The notes: generated by a model from the sequence alone, not told the origin. A stretch of 64,000 bases of DNA from Chlorops oryzae (GCA_020466095.1 CM035806.1:141714434-141778433); one strand, 5' to 3'; shown: positions 21,978 to 34,500, counted from the stretch's first letter. Numbers and translations are program-made.

Positions 21978-22931
21978 TATCTCATTTTATCGCTGACTTT
22001 GAGATCCCTTAAAAATGAAAAATCGCTTAGAGAAAATTTTGCGGTTTATGAACTGAACTTTGGCGGGGAATAGAATGCGTGAAGCAAAATTGAAATAATA
22101 AAAAATTACACCAAAGAAAAAAAATTAATAAAAATGAAGTAAAAAAAAAAAAAATGAAGTAAAAAGAAAACGAAAAACGTAAACTCAAGCATTTTGTAAA
22201 TAGCTGAAATTTTTGTTTGTTTGCTCTGCTTTATGGCTTCTTGGTTTCCTGCCTCTTGCCTCTTGGTTCTTGGTGTTCCGTTCTTTGTGTTCCTGGTGTT
22301 CTTCGGTCTTGTGGCTTCTTGGCAGCACGATCCAAATGTATATAAATTGGATGAGATTTTATAATCTCCTTGTGTGCATAAGAATTTATCCGGTTCAATT
22401 AATACGAAACTCGTATTGGCAACGTAAGAACATAAGAAAAAAAAAAAAAAAAAACTGATTGCTTTGCCAAAAGCCGATAAAAGCTCAATTAATGCCGACA
22501 AAGTGTGCGGATCGGAATAAAAAATAGATTTTACTTTTTTTTTTTTTTGTTTTTTTGTTTTTTTCATTCTCTGTTTGTCTCGGTGTTTCCGTTGCGGAAC
22601 GCGTGTACTTCCCTTTATGAGTAAATATGCATTTCCATATCATGTATGCATAGCAATTTGTTTATAATTATTTTTGTATTTCACATTTCCCTACGAAAAA
22701 AAAAACGCGTCTGAAAATGCCGTAGAAATAAAAAATCATCAGCTTTTGAAATGCCCTCCCAGTGGGAATGGCTGATGAAAATGACAAAATTTTCATTCGG
22801 TGTCACCGCTAGATGAATAGCAGAGACAAAGTGTTTTAACAGATGGATGGTCTCTGAGGCGATTGCTGACGTTTGTTATGTTTGGTTTTTAATATTATTT
22901 ATTTGTTTAGGATGGATTTTTAATATTTTCT
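21978..22931. other. Intergenic DNA
   Basis: T/A-rich runs and (CTTGG)-type repeats near 22237-22325. No gene supported; the 153-codon minus-strand frame at 22106-22567 is Lys/Phe low-complexity from homopolymers. Confidence 0.5.
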
Positions 22932-23192
22932 ACATATCGCACCCTGACAACTAAACTGACACAACTCAAAATTTCTGAAATTCGAGTTGTGCTATGAATC
23001 TTGTTCCCAAGTCACCTGTCTACCTGCAGGAAAAATTCCATTCCATTTTTCTCATTATAAAAGGCCGAAAAAAAAGCCGTAATGTCTTTTTTCCTGCTTT
23101 GTTCGACACTGCGACGAATTTTGTTTTTCGCGTTTTCTGAAAAATGGCAAATTTTGAGTTGTGCCACTTTAGTGGACCGGGTGCGATATGTT
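22932..23192. mobile_element. Family G MITE, copy 2
   Basis: Ends ACATATCGCACC and GGGTGCGATATGT are inverted. The interior inverted words GACACAACTCAAAATTT and AAATTTTGAGTTGTGCC lie just inside. Best-preserved member with 11639 and 37295. Confidence 0.8.
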
Positions 23193-23535
23193 CATTGTCT
23201 TCAGGTGTACCTTAGGGGGGGTTGAAGTAACTTTTATTACTTCCATAATCAGATACTAACACTGTGCGACATTTTTTTTGGTGATCGTGTTGGAAAAAAT
23301 TTAACTTCTACATCAATAGGTTTTTTTTTTTTTTGCAAATTGGTTGCTAATAAGAAAACGGCAGCGTTCTAAATTTTTTAACTCAAATTCTATTTTTACC
23401 CCTTTTCACATACATATGTATGTAGCTGTATCTCGTTAACCGTACGGAATATTGTTTTGTTGTCTTGAGCAAAGTTGTTGGTATTGAATAGGAGATAAAA
23501 GATGCCCAACGTACTTACCTAGAAAAAGACCATCG

Positions 23536-23735
23536 AGTGGCTTAAAATTTGCAAAAGTGTCCATCTTTTACCGTGCTACTTATGAGTAATGTACCGTACT
23601 GCGTATGAGTAATGCGGATTAAGTATACGCGACATACGCCCTATGCTTAATCCGCCATTACTCGTACGCAGTACGGTACATTACTCATACGCAGTACGGT
23701 AAAAGATGGAAATTTTTTGCTAATTTTAAGCCACT
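23536..23735. mobile_element. 200-bp near-perfect hairpin element
   Basis: Left arm AGTGGCTTAAAATTTGC, CCATCTTTTACCGT, GAGTAATGTACCGTACTGCG, TGCGGATTAAG is matched in reverse complement by the right arm, with a small central loop near 23625-23640. Arms are about 90 bp. No target duplication seen. Confidence 0.75.
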
Positions 23736-23784
23736 GCACTATGGGACAAAAACTCAATGTTGCGGCAAAAAGTATTTAGATTTG

Positions 23785-24290
23785 AGCTACGTTCACGAAA
23801 TTCGGTATCAGTGTTGGTAGAGTCGTGGGAAAAAACCAAGTTCGAGAATGGGCCTTGATCGGACCCATTTTAAGGTTTACTCCAGTATTAGGGTATGTTA
23901 TGAAAATCACAAGAAATGCTCTAAATCCCAAAGCTTTCAAGATATTTTGATGATATTTGAATGTATTAAAAAGCAAAAAAATATAATTTGTAATCATTGG
24001 AGAAGTGGGCGTGGCAGATGGGCGTTTTCCGAATATTATCTCCTACTTCTGAGACTCAAATGGGACATGAAAGTGGAAGTGGTATGCACCCTCGTTAGCC
24101 ATAAAAATCCTCCCCAAAATTTTACTTAATCGGCTCATTATTAAGGGTACCTCCAGTACTAGGTTCCGCCACTAAAATTCCAACAATATTCCAACAAATA
24201 TTTAAGTCGACGATTAAATTTACAAAAATTTGGAGAATTGGGCGTGACAAATGAGCGATTTTCATTTTGCTCTGATGATAGATCGGTGGA
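23785..24290 (+). mobile_element. DINE-like internal fragment
   Basis: Retains CAAGTTCGAGAATGGGCC, ACTCCAGTATTAGGGTATG, AGTGGGCGTGGCAGATGGGCG and ACCTCCAGTACTAGG in family order. Both termini are missing. Confidence 0.65.
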
Positions 24291-25656
24291 TATTTTTCGA
24301 TGAATTCTCAAACGACTCTCATCATTAGTTAATTTAGGTCGGCCGATCTTACTGATACTATAAAAATAGTATCACTCTCTAACCATTCCATCTCATACCA
24401 TTTGAAAATTTTGACACTGCTGGAGTGTTTCACCCATTTTTTATTTATCTTTTTACAAAGATTTTTCATTTTATCTTCCAATCTTATCTTCAGTTCACCA
24501 TCAGTTCACTTCATGTTTAATTTTTTTCATAAAAATATCGCAAATTATGGCCACATTTTTTATTACTTTTCACCCATAAGTCCACAGTTTCACTATTTTC
24601 GAGCTTGACAGATACTAGGAAAAAAGGATTTTCCCGTTAGTTTGCAATTTTTGCAGGTGTTTTTTGCACGACATGAAACACAAGAGATCCATAAACAGTT
24701 ACATAAAAGCTACTCCTCGGACCAATGGGAATACCACAAGTTCCTGTCTACGAAAGCCGGCAAAAATATTTAGCTTTTCACAAAAAAGCACGCAACATTA
24801 AATACAATAAAAAAAAAAAACTAAACGCACAAACTTAAAGAAAACTTAATAGCAGTTAAAAGTAAAAACCTCAATTGTTCGAAAAAGTTTTCAAATGCAA
24901 AAAAAAAGAAAACAATTGAATAAAGCAAAACCGCTTCTTGAACTTTGAATTGTTTTCTCGTTTGAAAAGTGCAAAGTACTTTTTAACTAATCTGTTACTT
25001 TAACAGATGTTTATGCATAAAAAAGAGTTGCGAACAAAGTTTTTTTTTTTTTTTTTTTTGTGTGGCCATAAAACTTCTGGGTAAATTCTTTCGGCATTTT
25101 TTTTTCCTATTCAATATCAACAACTTTGCTGAAAAAAACCAAAAGAATATCCCCTACGGTTAATGAGATACAGTTATGTCTTTAATGCTTTAATATGCAA
25201 GTTTCGACTAAATAGATGAGTATAGGCCATGAGTATTATTGCTCAGTAATTGCAAATTTTCATTTGTGACTGCTTAACAATGGAAATCTATTTACTGTGG
25301 TTCTGCGAATTCCCTGAGAATTGAATTGGATCTGAATCGATTCCCAGTCAATACAAATGTATAGTGAAAATCACGGGAAATCTATTCACTGTGCTTCTGC
25401 AAATTTCTGGAGAATTCAGTTAGATCTGATTCCATTCTCGGTAAATAGAAATCATTTTCGGACATTTTCGAATATGAAATGGCAATATCACATTTCATGA
25501 ATCGAAAATACCGATTGCAACAAGATTTTCGGAAAATTGGAACAATGGATTTCGAGCGCATATATGTATTTATCTCAGGGACATATCGAATATGGTTATG
25601 GTATGGCAGGACTTGTTGCTCAAATGTACACAATGGCAGCAGCATTGTGGGTTCTT
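24291..25656. other. Intergenic DNA
   Basis: A/T-rich with poly(T) at 25041-25060. Short direct repeats TCTATT(T/C)ACTGTG...AGAATT at 25288 and 25381. No gene supported. Confidence 0.5.
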
Positions 25657-26296
25657 ACACTGAGCGATTTTAACCATGATTTTTTTAAAAGGGCGCATTG
25701 TTATTCACAGTCCTTTTGATTTTCGAGCAGAACGAAAATTACAAAAGAAAAATGGTTGAGTCAACAACATTTTTGGTTGATTTGAAAGGAAATATGTTTA
25801 ATTACATTTCTTTTCGTTCGGTATAATTCTCATTTGTTTTATAAAATAGGACATATAAGATATTCATTCATCTTAGAATTTTTCAAGCATTGCGAAAGAA
25901 GTCACGACAACGGAGTGACAAAATCGGATGAAGTCCATCCGATGGCTATTTTTTGGGATTATGTTCAACAGAGGGTTCTGTGGCCATTTGCTTTGAACGT
26001 TGAATGAATTTGTTATGAAATTTCTTCTTGTATAGGTATTTTAGAAAATTTTTTTTTATTTTAAAAATTATCTTGTCATTCCAATTATGTCCGTGGTTAA
26101 ATCAACAATTTAAATTTAAATCCATTTTTGAAAATTATCATTTCAATTTGACCTGAAATATGGTTGATTCAAAAGGAAAATCTTTATTTTTTTCAATAAG
26201 AAAAATTGTTAAATTAAAAATATTCCTTGTTGAAGCCATTTTATATGATTTTCCTTTTAATTTAACCAGTTTTCTGGTTGATTTTTCTCTCTGTGT
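25657..26296. mobile_element. Family H MITE, copy 2
   Basis: Colinear with 10854-11490 across almost its full length. Ends ACACTGAGCGA and TCTCTCTGTGT are imperfect inverted repeats. Copy 2 has small indels relative to copy 1, for example near 25984 and 26041. Confidence 0.75.
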
Positions 26297-26929
26297 ATTT
26301 CCTCTTATTGAAAAAGGAATTTTTTATTTTTTATTTTTTTTTTTAGATTTTACGCTGGACAAAACCCACGTTACCCGTTGGTGACAATTACTACGAAAGC
26401 ACAGCATACATACATACATATGTAAATATTTCCCATTGAGCTCGCATCAATGTACGACTCGTATAACTCTCTGTTCAGTTGAAACGCATGCTCGGGCCAA
26501 TGATTTCGAAAGATTCCAAGAATTGAAACCTGAAAGCAGCATTTGATTTCAGATGTTGGACGTGGAATTTTCCACCTGTATGAAGGTAACCAGCACCAGC
26601 AACAGTAGAAACTCCAAAAAAATAAATAAATAAATAAAAAGACCCCACAAATCTATCTTACGAGGAAGTTTTGCACTTATTTAAAGCGGCTTTTGTGGTT
26701 TTCCTCAGCCATTGTTCTAAGTAGTTTGGTAAATATACTTGGAAATACCACAACATTCCACGTATACGTGAAGCTTATTGCCATTTGTGAATTGACAGTC
26801 GACTGAATTGGCGGACGGTTGAGCTTTTTCTGCTGTCACCGTTTCGTACATCGAAGATATGCGACGTCAACGATGGTCCGCATCGCATTAACAATACAGT
26901 TTTAAGCCATTAGGCTTTAAATATATTTA
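26297..26929. other. Intergenic DNA
   Basis: No supported feature. A splice-like window (TTTCAG at 26551, 33 codable bases, AAG|GTAACC at 26585) is too short to call. Confidence 0.4.
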
Positions 26930-27062
26930 CAATTATAGTGAAGCTAAAGCTAAAGCTGAAACTCAAGCACTCATGTGTTTGTAGTATTTTCGCAACAACA
27001 AATTACAACAAACACTTGACAGCATACGCTTCAGCTTCAGCTGTAGCTTCATTATAATTGCA
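26930..27062. mobile_element. 133-bp palindromic MITE
   Basis: AATTATAGTGAAGCTAAAGC at the left pairs with GCTGTAGCTTCATTATAATT at the right. Small nonautonomous inverted-repeat element, superfamily unknown. Confidence 0.65.
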
Positions 27063-30000
27063 ACCTTACTCCGCGAAGCCGCACAGAACGATGGAATGGT
27101 TTTTGTTTTTGTTTTCTTTTTCCTTAGGCCCCCAAAGTCTCTGACGTCAAATTGTGTCTTGTGATTTCCGTTAGACAATGCCTACATAAGTACATATGTA
27201 TATGCGTTGCAATGAGCATTTATATTTATTGCCGAGGTGTGGTATTTATTTGAAATTTTTTACACTACAAGGAATTCCGGATTTTCGGTATTGTTTATTT
27301 ATATTGCGAATAAAATTTTATGGATTTATTTGACGGAAAGATAAAATATTGAAAAAAAAGGTACTTAATAGGTACGTCGAAGCAGTTCCATCGGCTGTAA
27401 ATGGGTATCATCGTGTGACACGTTTCATATCATAATACGGTGATTGAGTGTGACATCAAATTGAAATTCACTGTCATTTCTGGGTAAAAGTACCGCAAAA
27501 AAAAGGTGTAATTTCAATGGAATGTAGGGGGGGGGGCCTCTCTGCCTAAGTTGGTTCAGATGCCAATTAAAAAAAGCAAGCGCTAAAGTCGTCGATGTTT
27601 GTATCGGTTTTTTTTTTCTGCTTCTGTTTTTCCTTGTTTTCCTATTATTCGTGGCATTAAAACATCACCCTTAATGGTGGAAGCCACACTAACCTAACCT
27701 AGCGTAACCTAACCTAACCTAATGAGATGTAATATTAGATATCTTTACACAAAATTTTGAAAAATCATACTGAGAAGCTTAATATTTTCTTAACACATCA
27801 ATTTTTATATCTTTCTTTTTTAATTTCGAAGCTTGTTCATTCAATCCTGTTTGAAGTGCACAACGACGCTGATCGCTTTCCCGGATGTTATATGTTCATT
27901 AAATGGAATGCTCCTATAGTTAGTTGCTTGAGCTTGAACGGCGCTTTGGGGGCTTGAAAAATTTGCGTAAAAGCTCTTTCGGTCTGGCTGCATCGGAGCG
28001 ATCGCATAGTAACCCAACCGGTTTCGGTTTGACAACAGCGGAAAAAATTGCAACGCTCCGCCTCCGATGTTATCGCTCAAAGCACTGAAAGCGAACTGAC
28101 GATAGAAAACAAAATTGTGGCGCTTTGAATGGAAAATGATTAATGAAATATAAATTTTTTTTAAAATTTTTTTTTTCAAACATTTCTTTACACGTTGATA
28201 TAAAAATCTGTTGTCTTAACCTTCAAATAGAACCAAAATTCGCATCCGAAGATAAAAAGCCGATTTAACATGCAAAACAACAACAACATTTCAACAGTTT
28301 TGATTTGCTTCGTTTTCTTGTTTTCTTGTATCATGACCCTTAACTAATATTATTAATTTTTATTTATTTAAAATAAAATATTTTAAATTCTTTGTGCCTA
28401 CTTGTGGCATATTTCAGCGTGTGCATTTGTCAATATTGATACGTTTTTGGAGAATTTTTTTTTTTTTTTTTTTTTTTTTTTGGTTCATTTGATAAAAAAA
28501 GTAATCTTTCATTCTCTTTATATCTCCATACATTTCTATATCTATCTATGGAATTTATCAAATTAGCTTAAATTATGTCAAATCGATTTTGTAAATAAGC
28601 TTTCACGAAGTAATTTCTCTCAAACATAAAAAAATAAACAAGAAATAAAAAGCAAGTACAGCAGCTCTTAGTAATGAGATACTTATTATAAATGGTAATG
28701 GCTTCGAATATAACGAAGTAATCTTAAAATACCCAAAGCGGTTTCCAGTGGAGATACGCATAAGAAAATGTGAAGTGAAAATTTTCTTTGAAATTACTGA
28801 ATGCCCCTATTTAACATTTAAGATAACGGTCAGTCTGTCGATGTCTAAATTCACAAGTAAAAAAGACACTGACCCATGGCTTTTTTTAAATATTTTTTAT
28901 TTGTGTTTCTCGCATTTTAATCTTCGAACAATCTTGCAAAACTTAAAATATAAGAGGTAGAACAATGCCAACTGATGGAGAGCTTTCTTATGGAATCCGC
29001 AATGTGTAGACCTTTTGGTGATGAAAACTTTCGATACAAATAAACTTTCTAATCACGCAACATTCAGATATCACAAGAAAAAGGAAACCATTAGTTCGAA
29101 ATCAACTTTTTATCGAAAACAATTTTAAGAAACTTTTGTTGTCATGAAGAAAATCTTTCGTCGTTTGGGTTTTGTTTATTGCGAGAAAATAAATTTACGA
29201 TAATTTGCCTTTGCGGAATTAAATTTGGTTTGAGTTTGAATTTGAATAAAGCGAACGTAAACAAATATCTTCGTTAAGGTACCCGGCAAAAAAAAAAAAA
29301 ACCCCCATTTGATAGCATTACCCTTTTTCGATTGAACACTGTAAATAAATGAAGGATAAAAAAATAAACACGGCTCTTTGTCAAAGAAGTTCGCATGCGA
29401 ATCGTTTCACTAGACGAAGAAATTTCCCTTTAAACCGAATCAGAGATTGTTCAATACCGTTTTTTTATTTATATTTATTAAATTTTTTTTATTGCACTAA
29501 TTTTATATACCTACCTATTGAATTGTATTTTTCCTTCGAATATCGTTGTCAAGTGTTCTTCTAATGGGAAGTTTCAAGAGATAGGAAATAAGAGGCAATA
29601 ACTGCTCAAAGGAATTTAAGTTCAAAATTAATATTGTTTGTAATCGAATGTTAGGCAGCAGCTTTCGGTAATACGAGCAGCATTTTGATAAATTTCATTC
29701 CATACAATATTTATATTTACTAAGGTACATAAGCGTATGATCGAATTAATCTCTTACGTTCAGGTGTTTCGGTTGTAATGAGCCTTCCAGCTATTTGTTT
29801 TGCCAAAAGAACAAGCGCATTCATGGTGCGAAACATTGCGTATGTCACATCAGCAGCACGTTTCAATTTTCATTGGCTTAAGCATTCATTGCGGGACAAC
29901 AGGTCGTATGAGCGACGTAAATACATGCGAAATGTTCGAGTTGCGTATACGTTTGCGTCATGCAAGCATGGTTCTTAAAACTGTTGTGCTTCGAACGTAT

Positions 30001-30268
30001 CGCAACGCAACGAAACAGCACAAAATAATTTCAACCAAACGAAACGATACGAAAGCAAACGAAATCACACCAAACCGAACACGACGAGACAAAAACATAA
30101 AGATTTTGAAGAAGAAAAAAAAAGAGCTCAATATAACCCTCAAGGGATACGCGCGCACGATGATGATGGTAAATTTGCTTGCTGCGTGATAAGCAATGTA
30201 TTCGTGTCAGCAGCGGGCGGTGCATCAACTGTTGCGTTCTACTGATAAAGTGGAAAATTTCAACAGTC
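27063..30268. other. Intergenic DNA, upstream of candidate first exon
   Basis: Holds short CCTAA repeats at 27689-27722, a T(30) run near 28450-28480 and A-rich tracts. No repeat family of the window is recognised between 28.2 and 30.2 kb, so this stretch may include promoter-proximal regulatory sequence. The open frame at 27841-28179 (minus) is not supported by any domain. Confidence 0.45.
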
Positions 30269-30301
30269 AGTTGATAACGGACATCGGAATGCTAAGGAAG
30301 T
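30267..30301 (+). promoter_or_regulatory. Initiator TCAGTT with weak downstream element
   Basis: TCAGTT at 30267-30272 matches the fly initiator consensus, start at A30269. The bases at +28 to +32 (GGAAG) match the downstream promoter element at four of five positions. No TATA box is present, as expected for an initiator/DPE promoter. Confidence 0.45.
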
Positions 30302-30646
30302 GATTCTCCAAAACTAACAATACAAATAAAAACAGGAAAATTTCACAAAATCAAACCGAACGTGCTAATTTCCCATTCAAATTTTTTATAGTTTTTATTT
30401 TTATTTTTTAATTTAACTAAAGTGAACAAAAAAAAAAATTTTTTTTTTGTTTTATGAAATAGAAATTACTAATTTAAAAAATTAATACGAAAGGAAAAAC
30501 GAGTTAAGAAAAAGTTCTTTCAAATCAAAGAATACTAAAAATAAAAGACAAAATAAAAAATTTTTCATTTAAAACTTTTGAAAGATATTGCAAACAAAAA
30601 ATTGTGTTAAAAAATAAAAGATAAAAAGTTAAAAAAAAATTAACTG
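30269..30646 (+). other. Probable untranslated first exon, 378 nt
   Basis: Runs from the initiator to a near-consensus donor (AACTG|GTAAGTAAG at 30646/30647). The sequence is A-rich with only tiny upstream frames (ATG at 30288 and 30456, each closing within a few codons), typical of long leaders of fly developmental or neuronal genes. It would be the start of a plus-strand gene whose coding exons lie far downstream; the candidate at 56308 is on the same strand. Confidence 0.45.
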
Positions 30647-31084
30647 GTAAGTAAGTCGAATTTATTTTTGATTTTGATAAATAAAATTTAAGTTTATAAT
30701 TTTAAATATATAATAATTTGTATATATATATAAATTTTTTTTTTTTTTTTGATAAAAAGGGAAAGGTACACAGCCCCCCAACCTTCAGTTCATTTAAATG
30801 AATTCAAAAATTTATTAAATACCTTTTCGGCATGAAGTGTTAATTATTATTGAATCTGTTATAAAAGTTATGAAAAAAAAAATAATAATAAGAATCGCCG
30901 CTTTTGAAGTTTGTTCGAACGTGATTTTGGATTTGATTTTCGATTTGATGATGAGTGAATGTGATCGTAAAATGTTAAGATGTATTTAAGCCACCACAGG
31001 TATGGCTAAATAAACAAATAACGTTCAGGAAATTCGAATAAAGCACTTGAATGAATTGAACGCGATGACGTTGTTAAAGAATTA

Positions 31085-31435
31085 CCTCCTTATTCATAAT
31101 AAAAGTTTAAATTTTAAACATTGTTAAAGGGTCTTAGTCTTCTACTCGGCTTAAGAACTTTGAAAGTTTATTTTTTGAAATAAGTATATTCTTTTAGTCT
31201 TCAAGCCAGTTGAACTCAATGAAATGCCTTTGATTTATCCGAATATATCCAAAAAAAAATTTCATGTAAAATTTATAAACCTGGTTTAAACTCTCCCGAA
31301 GACTATCATTTGAAATTTTAAGCCTTCGAAAAGTTTAAACCAGGTTAAAGACTATGAGCCTAAATGTCAAATTTCCATACAAAAACTGAATTTAAACAAT
31401 ATTTTAAATTTTAAATTTGATTATGAATAAGGGGG
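31085..31435. mobile_element. 351-bp PIF/Harbinger-like MITE, TTA flanks
   Basis: Ends CCTCCTTATTCATAAT and ATTATGAATAAGGGGG, flanked by TTA on both sides (31082-31084, 31436-31438). An inner palindrome around TGGTTTAAACT/AGTTTAAACCA lies at 31280-31345. A 3-bp TTA target duplication points to PIF/Harbinger. It lies in the intron between the candidate leader exons. Confidence 0.65.
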
Positions 31436-31560
31436 TTATTTTTAATTAAAAAAAATTTTTGTGTTTTTTTTTGTCTTTTGTTTAAGCTTTCATTCTCGAA
31501 CTTCACTTGTATGTACATATGTCCTGGAATCTTGCAATCAATACTTCATTTTTATTTCAG

Positions 31561-31669
31561 CGAAGAGGGTTCATTTGAAAATTCAATTGAACACTATGTG
31601 AATGAACTTTTTCCTAGATTTTTGGAGACTCTTATGCACAGAAAACTGTCTAAATGATTGAGCGACGAT
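31561..31669 (+). other. Possible second leader exon, 109 nt
   Basis: Acceptor TTTTTATTTCAG ends at 31560, donor GAT|GTGAGTGAAG at 31669/31670. All three frames close within it; one short ATG frame of 19 codons (31604-31660) lies inside. A non-coding exon 0.9 kb downstream of the leader exon fits, but both signals could be chance. Confidence 0.25.
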
Positions 31670-31702
31670 GTGAGTGAAGAATTAAAAATCAAAAATTAAA
31701 AT

Positions 31703-32025
31703 AACAAGTAAGGGCGCCAGGAGAGTTTGGAGAGTTTTAGAAAACAATATCCGACAAAGAAAAACTGGTTAACTATCTACGCTAGAATATTTAACTATTT
31801 TAACATGCCTCCAAGGCCCGCGACCTTTAAGATAAAGTGTTCATGATAATTTCAAGATCACAAACGCGCCTCATTTGTCGACTTTAAATACAATCAACTT
31901 AAAAAAAACAAAAAACCGCCCTTTTGGCGCGCCTACTTTTCCCTTTTTAGCAATTCAATAAGAGATTAAATTTTAGATTAAAAATCCGCCCCTGGGCTCG
32001 CCTGACTATAACACCCTTACTTGTT
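31703..32025. mobile_element. Short DINE with two 3'-type ends
   Basis: Left edge AACAAGTAAGGGC is a reverse 3' end; right edge GGCTCGCCTGACTATAACACCCTTACTTGTT is a forward 3' end. The interior has CCGCCC and GCGCGCC words. It looks like two copies fused through their interiors. Confidence 0.6.
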
Positions 32026-32386
32026 TTTTGAAAAAAATTCGAAGAAAGCTTTATTGAAATAGGACGATATATTTCAGATTCTGTTGAAAACAAAAACGAA
32101 AATATTAATTAATAGAAATACTAAATGAAAATGTATTGTAATGTATGCAAAAAATTCGTATTCGTACATTTCGATCTATTCGAAATAAAAAGTTATTTTC
32201 TAAAGATTACACATAAATTAGCACTCTTTGGGAAATTTTATAACCAAATTTCTTGGAATAATTGATTCTAGTGTCTACATCCATATTTAAACGGAAGATT
32301 TGCATCAAAGCATACTGTACCTGTCAAATCTTAGCCCCCTTTTGAAATGTGATCGCACTTTTCATTTTGATAAATCTTTATAGTTA
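32026..32386. other. Intergenic DNA
   Basis: A/T-rich, nothing recognised. Confidence 0.5.
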
Positions 32387-32394
32387 AATCCGAC

Positions 32395-33014
32395 CAGCGG
32401 CGGGTACAGGATTTGGGAAAGGGGGGCTCTATAACTCTACCACTATTTTTTTGCTAGAGGCAGAAAAATAATTTTTGTTTATTTTAAATAAATTTCGCGC
32501 CTTCATTCAAAAAATTCAAAATAAAATTTTTTTTGTCCACTCGTTGGCCCATATTTATGTACGAGCATGAGTTGAAGTTTCGTACTCTGAGCTACCATCA
32601 AAATGAACTCTGAGATATGCCAAGTAATACTTCCCAAAACACTTTAATGCATATACATATATCTATGTATGTATAAAGATTCTATTTTATAGAAGCAATT
32701 TGTAGTAAAAGTTTACTTAATGCCACGCCTACTAGAAATATTTTTAAAGAAGATGCTTATGGGCATAGCTCGGATTTTTCATTAGAAAAGCCTGCTTCAA
32801 AATATACCTTACAAACTTCAATAAAGTTGAATGCCATTGATTATGTTTTGAAATAAAGGGGCATTTAGACCTTTGACGATTTTGTCATCGGGACCGACAC
32901 AGACGGACGATGATTTTCTAATTGATTTAACATTAATTCGATATTTTTAACTGAAAAATAAGGTAAGTAATTTTGGTTATGTTAAGTAATATTTCCCCCG
33001 TGGATCCGCCACTG
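32395..33014. mobile_element. 620-bp hAT-type element with perfect 8-bp TSD
   Basis: Ends CAGCGGCGGGT and GATCCGCCACTG (inverted, imperfect). Both flanks are AATCCGAC (32387-32394, 33015-33022). The interior has no open frame of note. Ends resemble the minimal element at 6682 and the element at 62134. Confidence 0.85.
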
Positions 33015-33022
33015 AATCCGAC

Positions 33023-34083
33023 AAACAAAATGGGCCTAAGTGATAAAAAAAAAAAAATAAAAGACTTTTTTTGATTGTAGATTGATTACGTAAAGAAAGC
33101 ACATTCGCTATTTAATGGTTAATGGCTCATGGGTAGCCTGGCGCAATTGCTTTGTGGTTTCTTACAATAAAATGCCCACTATTTGAAATGTTAATAAGCA
33201 GAAAAGCCACAACGAAAGAACGATTGCTTTCTGAAATGAAATGTAGGTATTTATAAATCATTGTTTTTTGTGTTTCTTTTTTTTTTTTTATAGGTATATA
33301 AATGTGTAGATATTATAATAATATTAAATATAGAAAGAAAACGAAAGAGAAGCGCTTTTACGATTGATATATTTGCCATTATCATGAAATGACGGGAATT
33401 ATTTATGTTTTTGTGTTGTGAATGCTTTCACCTGTCGCTAAGGTCGTAAGATGAACTTTATATTTTGGTTGTTGTGTTTTTTTTTTTTGTTTTTTGTTTT
33501 GTTGCCTTGGCTAGTTGGCCAACTCGATGGAAGTGTGCTTGCCATCGATTGAAACAGTGGAATCAGATATTCGCTGAGCTATAAAAAGTTTTGTTTTTCC
33601 GGCAGTAAAGATTATGGTGGGGGGAGTGAGTTTTGGTGGGAAGGGGGGCTTCGGCGAGGATTGTTAAGCAATTGTACAACATTTAGCCAAAAGTCTTGAT
33701 GGGATCATTGTAATTCGAGATGTCGGCGGTAAACAATTGAAGCTATACACTTTGTTATTTCAATTAAGAGTGCCGTTAATTAATATACAGTTATGGTCAA
33801 TTAAATAAGAACAACTAAGTTTTGGAAAAATTTATTTATGATACTTCATTATTAGGTACATCCAAATTATATGTACCAAACTATTTGCCAACCTTTAAGA
33901 ATCCATTTGTAAAAATGCCAATTATACTTACACTGGGGAACAAAACAAAAAAAATTGTTTTTTCTCAGCGGCATTAATTTTGTTAATTGTTTTTGATAGC
34001 ACTAATGATTTTATTTCTTCATATGCAGGTGCTTATTTTGTTTGATTTAACTATTTCTGTTTCTTGCGATAAATGAGTAGTGA
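33023..34083. other. Intergenic DNA
   Basis: T/A-rich with homopolymer runs; a G-rich patch GGTGGGGGGAGTG...GGGAAGGGGGGC at 33617-33650. No gene supported. Confidence 0.45.
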
Positions 34084-34251
34084 CTTCAACTGGACTTAGG
34101 ATCTAATGTGAGCATTAAATTGCATTATTTACATAGCTATTTGAACAATCCGGACAATCTGGGCGAGTATAGTGAGGAACAACGAGAACGGTTCCTCTGG
34201 GAGATCAAAGTCATGCAGGAAAAATACCAAGGCCAATGGCACCACCTTTAA
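34084..34251 (+). pseudogene. Fragment of a transposon-derived conserved coding sequence
   Basis: One frame reads NLGEYSEEQRERF, EIKVMQEKYQGQW and ends at TAA 34249, preceded by SIKLHYLHSYL. The spacing and residues match, from memory, a C-terminal block found many times in arthropod genomes (NLG..S.EQ.ERFHQDI..M...YQG.W), usually in transposon-derived uncharacterised proteins. Here the frame is bounded upstream by TGA at 34081 and downstream by the DINE at 34251, so it is a 55-codon relic. The HQDI histidine and glutamine are replaced (LWEI). Confidence 0.6.
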
Positions 34252-34500
34252 GCAAGTAAGGCTGGTTATAGTCACCCGAGCCTGACAATAAAATACCCGA
34301 CGCTGACACACATTTTTAAATAATTTTTGAACCACGCCCAAAAAACAGGACTACTAAGAAAGAATATTCATCAGGTTTTACAGGCCATTAGGGGGCCCAT
34401 ATATCGACTTTTGTTAAATTTCTTTATGGAAACCTCCCATTTGCCACGCCCACTTAAAAAATTTTTTTTTAGTTCTAATAGGGGGCTTAAATATAATTAA
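34251..34500 (-). mobile_element. DINE-like fragment, reverse
   Basis: Starts with GCAAGTAAGGCTGGTTATAG and an imperfect hairpin (GTCACCCGAGCCTGAC), then CACACATTTTTAAATAATTT and CCACGCCCACTT. Truncated by the heptamer satellite beyond 34530. Confidence 0.65.

Noticed and set aside
22106..22567. 153-codon minus-strand frame
   Set aside because: Lys/Phe runs from homopolymer A/T tracts.
26552..26584. 33-nt microexon between TTTCAG and AAG|GTAACC
   Set aside because: Too short and no neighbouring exon on the same strand with support.
27689..27722. Telomere-like CCTAA repeats
   Set aside because: Only about six imperfect units; flies lack TTAGG telomeres, and such AACCTAACCT words are common in insect genomes.
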